This document shows positions 60,071-64,000 of a DNA stretch of 64,000 nt, in pieces. Each line of letters begins with the position of its first letter. Positions within the stretch are counted from its first letter, which is position 1. The position numbers were made by a program, and so were the translations under genes. Source of the DNA: Microvirga rosea (lineage in GTDB: Bacteria > Pseudomonadota > Alphaproteobacteria > Rhizobiales > Beijerinckiaceae); assembly GCF_020595095.1 (NCBI RefSeq), contig NZ_JAJDOP010000002.1, positions 620,001-684,000 of the forward strand. Reading direction: 5' to 3'. A model generated the notes under the pieces. It did no database searches, had not been told where the DNA came from, and was given only the letters and a program-made list of their open reading frames with translations.

Positions 60071-61642
60071 CTAGAAGAGAGCCCCCTGCTCTTCCGCAAC
60101 CGCGACCTTGGGCTTGTGGATTTTCGGCTTGAGGCCTCGTCCGCCGGTGGCATGCGCCGTGCCGTCGGCGAATTCAAGCACCAGGGCCTGGCCGTCGATG
60201 ACCTCCTCGGCTCCGCGCAGGGGCAACCCATCCGCATCGCGCACCAGTGCGTAACCCCGCGCGAGGACGGATTTGTAGTTCAGACTGTCGAAGAGCTGAC
60301 CCAGGGCTTCGAGGCGATTGGCCTTGCGGGCGATCTGCCCGGCCAGGGCGGGGGCGAGGCGCTCCGAAATGCGGCGGATCAGGTCCGTCGATTGCAAAAG
60401 GCGGGTCCGCTCGGCTCGCAGGAGAGTCTCCCGGGCGACCACCAGACGCTGGCCCGCCTGCTTCAAGGCCTCGCTCCTCTGCTGGATGGAACGGGAAGCG
60501 GCCTGATGAGGGCGCTGTCCCACCGCGTCGAGTTTTGCACGCATGGCAGCGACCCGGGCGACCGGAGACACCCGCGACAGGCGGCGCGACAGATCGAGAA
60601 CACGGGCCTCGTGATTGCGGTTGTTGCGCGACAATGCCGGAAGAAGTTTCGCCAGCGCGAGATCGAGCCGCTGCCGTTTGGGCGCAAACAGAGCATCGGG
60701 GGCCGGAAGGGCGCGCGCCGTGCTGCGTAGATCGGAGCGGCGGCGCTCGAGAAGCCGAAGAACCGCCTCCACGTGCCGGCGGGCGAGATCGTGCACACCG
60801 GCCATCAGCTCCACCCGGACGGGCACGACCATCTCGGCAGCGCCGGTGGGCGTCGGAGCCCGCCGGTCGGCGACGTGATCGATCAGCGTCCAGTCGGTCT
60901 CGTGGCCGACCGCCGACACGACCGGGATGTCGCTCTCCGCGGCTGCTCTGACGACCGCTTCCTCGTTGAAGCCCCAGAGATCCTCGATGGACCCGCCGCC
61001 CCTGGCGACGATCAGCACGTCGGGACGGGGGATGCGCCCGCGGGGATCGAGGGCGTTGAACCCCCGGATGGCCGCCGCAACCTCGGCCGCGCAGGTCTCG
61101 CCCTGGACGCGCACGGGCCACACCAGAACGTGGCGGGGAAAGCGGTCCTCGAGCCGGTGCAGAATATCGCGGATCACCGCGCCGGTGGGCGAGGTGACGA
61201 CGCCCACCACCTGAGGCAGGTAAGGCAGGCGGCGCTTGCGCTCCTCGGCGAACAGGCCCTCGGCGGCCAGCTTCCGTCGCCGCTCTTCGAGCAGGGCCAT
61301 GAGCGCACCGACGCCTGCGGGCTCAAGGGCATCGACGACGATCTGGTAGGTCGATTTGCCGGGGAAGGTGGTGATGCGCCCGGTGGCGATGACCTCCAGC
61401 CCTTCCTCGGGACGGATCTTGAGGCGCGAGAAGGTCCCTTTCCAGATCACCGCATCGATGCGGGCGTTCTGGTCCTTCAGGCAGAAATAGGCATGTCCTG
61501 ACGAATGCTGGCCTCTAAATCCCGAAATCTCGCCGCGCAGGCGCACATAGCCGAACGCCTCCTCGAGGGTGCGTTTCAAGGCCCCGGCGAGGTCGGAGAC
61601 CGACCATTCGGGCGCGTTGGAGGGAGCTTTATCAGCGATCAT
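60071..61642 (-). CDS. xseA: exodeoxyribonuclease VII large subunit
   Basis: The 523-aa protein has an N-terminal OB-fold (WSVSDLAGALKRTLEEAFGY, VRLRGEISGFRGQHSSGHAY), the catalytic domain with VGVVTSPTGAVIRDILHRLE, PDVLIVARGGGSIEDLWGFN and VSAVGHETDWTLIDHVADRR, a long coiled coil (about 270-430) and a C-terminal segment SVLARGYALVRDADGLPLRG. With XseB, encoded elsewhere, it degrades single-stranded DNA. The Lys-rich last 25 residues are an extension. It is convergent with nothing and lies 126 bp from DUF2093 on the same strand. Confidence 0.94.
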   Translation of the reverse strand: MIADKAPSNAPEWSVSDLAGALKRTLEEAFGYVRLRGEISGFRGQHSSGHAYFCLKDQNARIDAVIWKGTFSRLKIRPEEGLEVIATGRITTFPGKSTYQIVVDALEPAGVGALMALLEERRRKLAAEGLFAEERKRRLPYLPQVVGVVTSPTGAVIRDILHRLEDRFPRHVLVWPVRVQGETCAAEVAAAIRGFNALDPRGRIPRPDVLIVARGGGSIEDLWGFNEEAVVRAAAESDIPVVSAVGHETDWTLIDHVADRRAPTPTGAAEMVVPVRVELMAGVHDLARRHVEAVLRLLERRRSDLRSTARALPAPDALFAPKRQRLDLALAKLLPALSRNNRNHEARVLDLSRRLSRVSPVARVAAMRAKLDAVGQRPHQAASRSIQQRSEALKQAGQRLVVARETLLRAERTRLLQSTDLIRRISERLAPALAGQIARKANRLEALGQLFDSLNYKSVLARGYALVRDADGLPLRGAEEVIDGQALVLEFADGTAHATGGRGLKPKIHKPKVAVAEEQGALF

Positions 61643-61836
61643 GCCTCACCCTAGCCTCCCCGGGACGCCCCTGCCAAGGGGCGAGAACGCGTCGTGAACA
61701 GCCTTTCCGCCGCAGGCACTCCATCGAGACCTCTTGTGCTGTATCGCACATTACAGAAGCCCCAGTAGACCTCCAAAGCGGAACGATAATTACGAGATAA
61801 CGTTGCGTTTATGGTTGCACAACAAGGGGAACCATC

Positions 61837-64000
61837 ATGGCTAACGACATCTTTTTCACCATCGACAATCAGCGCACGACGGAACAGGACTTCACGCCTG
61901 TCGAATCGGACAACGTGCATGTCATCGTCACCGAAGCCGGACGCGTGGCGACAACAACCGGGAACGGCATCAAAATCCTGTTCCCGGCTCACAGTTGCCA
62001 GGTCACGGTCGATGGCTTCGTGTCGAGCCAAGACAAGATCGGCGTTCATATTCTGAACGGGTCTCTCTTCGTCGGAGAGACAGGTCGTGTGGAAGGAATG
62101 GACGGCTTTTGGTGCGCCAATACGTCCACTGTGACGAATCGTGGGACGATTCTGGGCACGAGCAATGCCATCAGCGGATCCGACGACATGACCGTCGTCA
62201 ATTATGGAACGCTCAAAGGCGGCACCTTCGGAATCAACTTCCAGTCGCGCAGCAGGCCGCTCACCGTCACGAACGAACACATCATCGAAGGCGGCACCTC
62301 CGCGATCTACAGCGGAAAAAGCGACGACATCGTCTTCAACAAGGGGCTCCTTTCAAGCATCGGAGGTACGACGGTCACCCTCGGCGACGGCAAGGATTAC
62401 TACGACAGCACGCAAGGCGGCCGGGCGACGGGAATCGTTAATCTGGGCGCGGGCGTCGACACGGCGCGGGGCGGCGATGCCGATGACGTCTTCTATGGGG
62501 GAGACGGCAACGACCTGCTCGTCGCCGGCGGCGGCCACAACACCCTGAACGGCGGAGACGGAGCCGATACGCTCGACGGCAGCGGCGGTACCACTCTTGC
62601 GTCCTACCAACTGTCGGCGGCAGGGGTAACCGTCGACCTTGCCCATGAGGAGTTGTCCACTGGTACGGCCCTGGGAGATCATTTCATCAACATCATGGGA
62701 GTCGAGGGCTCGCTCTATGGAGATACGCTCATCGGCGATGGCAACGCCAATGATCTGCGTGGGATGCACGGCGCCGATTCCCTTGTAGGCGGAGACGGCG
62801 CGGACACGCTCACCGGCGGCGACGCGAACGACACTCTCGTGGGCGGCTTGCAGAACGACTGGCTCGATGGGGGAGCGGGCAACGACAAGATCGAGGGCGG
62901 CGACGGCTGGGATCTTGTGTCCTATTTGAGCACCGGGTTAAGCGCCGGAGGAATCGAACTCGATCTTGCCACGAACCAGAACGGCGGCGCGGCTTCGGGA
63001 GACGTCCTCGTCGGCATCGAGGCCGTTCAGGGAACGAACAGCGATGACGTGATCAGCGGCTTCAACATCGGCCTCAACGGCTGTGAGCTTCACGGCGAGA
63101 AAGGCAACGACATCCTGACCGGCAAGGCGGGTGGCGACATCCTGTTCGGCGACAGTGGCCACGACACCCTGATCGGCGGCGGCGGGGCCGACAGGTTGTA
63201 TGGCGGCAATGGGCTCAACCTTCTCAAAGGCGGAGCCGGCGGAGACCTGCTCGACGGCAGCAAGGGCGAGAGCATTGCCGTCTATGACGATGCCGATACG
63301 GGCGTGACCGTCAATCTTGCGGACGAAAGCAAGAATACGGGCGACGCCGCAGGCGACCATTTCGTCGAGATCGAATCGGTCTGGGGATCGGTGCACAACG
63401 ACGTCATCGTGGGCGATGAATTCGGCAACGAACTCGACGGGGATGCGGGGGCGGACATCCTGAACGGCGGGAAAGGCCATGACCTGCTGTATGGCTCACT
63501 GGGCGACGATACGCTCCAGGGCAGCGAGGGCAACGACATTCTCGAAGGTGGGCTCGGCCAGAACACCGCAGTCTATACGGGGACCAAGGCGAACTACGTG
63601 ATCACGCAGCAGAAGGACGGCACGATCCAGGTCGCGGACAGGACCGGCGCTCACGGAACGGACACGCTCAAGGACATCGCCCTGCTGCAGTTCGCCGACG
63701 GAACGTTCTCCATCCAAGCGATCATCGATGAGTCGCAATCGCTTGTTCTGATCGGCACTCCGCGCAAGGACGCTCTCGTGGGCAAGGCCGGCGATGACAT
63801 CATCAAGGGGCTCGGCAACAACGATGCGCTGTGGGGCGCCGGCGGCAACGACCGGCTCTGGGGCGGGCTCGGCAACGACGTGATGGTTGGGGGCCAGGGC
63901 CAGGATGTGTTCGCGTTCAACACGAAACTCGCCAAGAGCAACAAAACCAACAAGAAGACCAACCTCGACAAGATCGCCGACTTCAATGTGAAAGACGACA
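61837..64000 (+). CDS. large RTX calcium-binding protein, C-terminus beyond the window
   Basis: The frame is open from the ATG at 61837 (AAGGGGA upstream) to the right edge, 721 codons. Residues 1 to about 175 form short beta-solenoid-like repeats (TVTNRGTILGTSNAISGSDD, VNYGTLKGGTFGIN). From about 185 on there are at least nine clusters of RTX nonapeptides (GGDGNDLL, GGAGNDKIEGGDG, LWGGLGNDVMVGG) interrupted by LIP-type domains such as VTVDLAHEELSTGTALGDHF. The end reproduces the C-terminal secretion module (DVFAFNTKLAK). There is no signal peptide, so type I secretion is expected. Three Cys in the chain are unusual for RTX proteins. Confidence 0.9.
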   Translation, partial: MANDIFFTIDNQRTTEQDFTPVESDNVHVIVTEAGRVATTTGNGIKILFPAHSCQVTVDGFVSSQDKIGVHILNGSLFVGETGRVEGMDGFWCANTSTVTNRGTILGTSNAISGSDDMTVVNYGTLKGGTFGINFQSRSRPLTVTNEHIIEGGTSAIYSGKSDDIVFNKGLLSSIGGTTVTLGDGKDYYDSTQGGRATGIVNLGAGVDTARGGDADDVFYGGDGNDLLVAGGGHNTLNGGDGADTLDGSGGTTLASYQLSAAGVTVDLAHEELSTGTALGDHFINIMGVEGSLYGDTLIGDGNANDLRGMHGADSLVGGDGADTLTGGDANDTLVGGLQNDWLDGGAGNDKIEGGDGWDLVSYLSTGLSAGGIELDLATNQNGGAASGDVLVGIEAVQGTNSDDVISGFNIGLNGCELHGEKGNDILTGKAGGDILFGDSGHDTLIGGGGADRLYGGNGLNLLKGGAGGDLLDGSKGESIAVYDDADTGVTVNLADESKNTGDAAGDHFVEIESVWGSVHNDVIVGDEFGNELDGDAGADILNGGKGHDLLYGSLGDDTLQGSEGNDILEGGLGQNTAVYTGTKANYVITQQKDGTIQVADRTGAHGTDTLKDIALLQFADGTFSIQAIIDESQSLVLIGTPRKDALVGKAGDDIIKGLGNNDALWGAGGNDRLWGGLGNDVMVGGQGQDVFAFNTKLAKSNKTNKKTNLDKIADFNVKDD
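63949..63986. repeat. 38-bp perfect repeat within the RTX C-terminal module, copy 2
   Basis: Identical to 42620-42657 in the GH113-RTX gene, in the same orientation and reading frame, coding NKKTNLDKIADFN. Confidence 0.7.

Noticed and set aside
1..64000. tRNA, rRNA, CRISPR arrays, insertion sequences and prophage genes
   Set aside because: No cloverleaf-like elements, regularly spaced repeats, transposase-like frames or phage structural proteins were seen; the RTX repeats are coding and not CRISPR.

Overview
The window is chromosomal DNA of a Gram-negative alphaproteobacterium, most likely of the Hyphomicrobiales (Rhizobiales), Methylobacteriaceae/Microvirga type. This rests on high GC, short intergenic gaps, lipid A/Kdo genes, the alphaproteobacterial small families DUF1127, DUF2093, DUF3297 and DUF4170, an HWE-family histidine kinase, a PQQ-type glucose dehydrogenase and RTX proteins. 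The genus is an inference from memory of these families. I see no prophage, transposase, CRISPR array, tRNA or rRNA.

Layout. 1-62 is the 5' end of ispH on the minus strand. 0.2-8.3 kb carries membrane and regulatory genes: a CPA2 antiporter, a MATE exporter, DUF937, DUF1127, LysR, a DMT exporter, DUF1275 and a secreted ABM-like protein. 8.4-11.1 kb holds a two-gene iron-type ABC importer without an ATPase. 11.2-15.5 kb has a nitrilase-family enzyme, an HWE sensor kinase and a zinc deacylase. 15.7-18.2 kb is an arginine catabolic unit: an Lrp/AsnC regulator divergent from arginase and ornithine cyclodeaminase. 18.3-19.7 kb is an RTX M10 metalloprotease. 20-25 kb holds an Ada-AlkA repair fusion, a PEP-mutase-like enzyme, a degenerate peptide deformylase, a flavin amine oxidase and DUF3297. 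25.3-28.5 kb is a MarR-MFS-HlyD efflux operon. 28.5-31.4 kb has VOC, HAD and the rRNA modification pair rsuA/rsmC. 31.8-40.8 kb has hydrolases, a BaiN/HI0933-type flavoprotein, membrane PQQ glucose dehydrogenase, a DEAD-box helicase and small proteins.

41-43 kb encodes a GH113-like glycosidase fused to RTX repeats. 43.48-43.9 kb is a complete guanidine control unit: promoter, two ACGR-loop hairpins (guanidine-II riboswitch) and an SMR guanidinium exporter. 44-50.5 kb has a BrkB/YihY protein, gshA, a YbdK-like ligase, rsmE, an exported protein and ubiA. 50.5-53.4 kb is a MarR-VOC-SRPBCC-Bcr/CflA unit with a perfect 16-bp operator. 54-60 kb holds an unknown exported protein, then an inositol-phosphatase-family enzyme, DUF4170, a DUF374 acyltransferase, waaA, lpxK and DUF2093, a tightly packed outer-membrane lipid A/Kdo block. 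60-61.6 kb is xseA. From 61.8 kb to the edge runs a large open RTX protein.

Themes. Three RTX proteins share one C-terminal module, which points to a common type I secretion route encoded elsewhere. Several translation-start regions carry conspicuous structure: an inverted repeat over the DMT start codons, a hairpin between the Shine-Dalgarno sequence and the ATG of the helicase gene, and the riboswitch. No wholly new multi-gene system is evident. The best leads are the riboswitch unit, the RTX family, the degenerate deformylase and the unknown exported protein upstream of the lipid A block.
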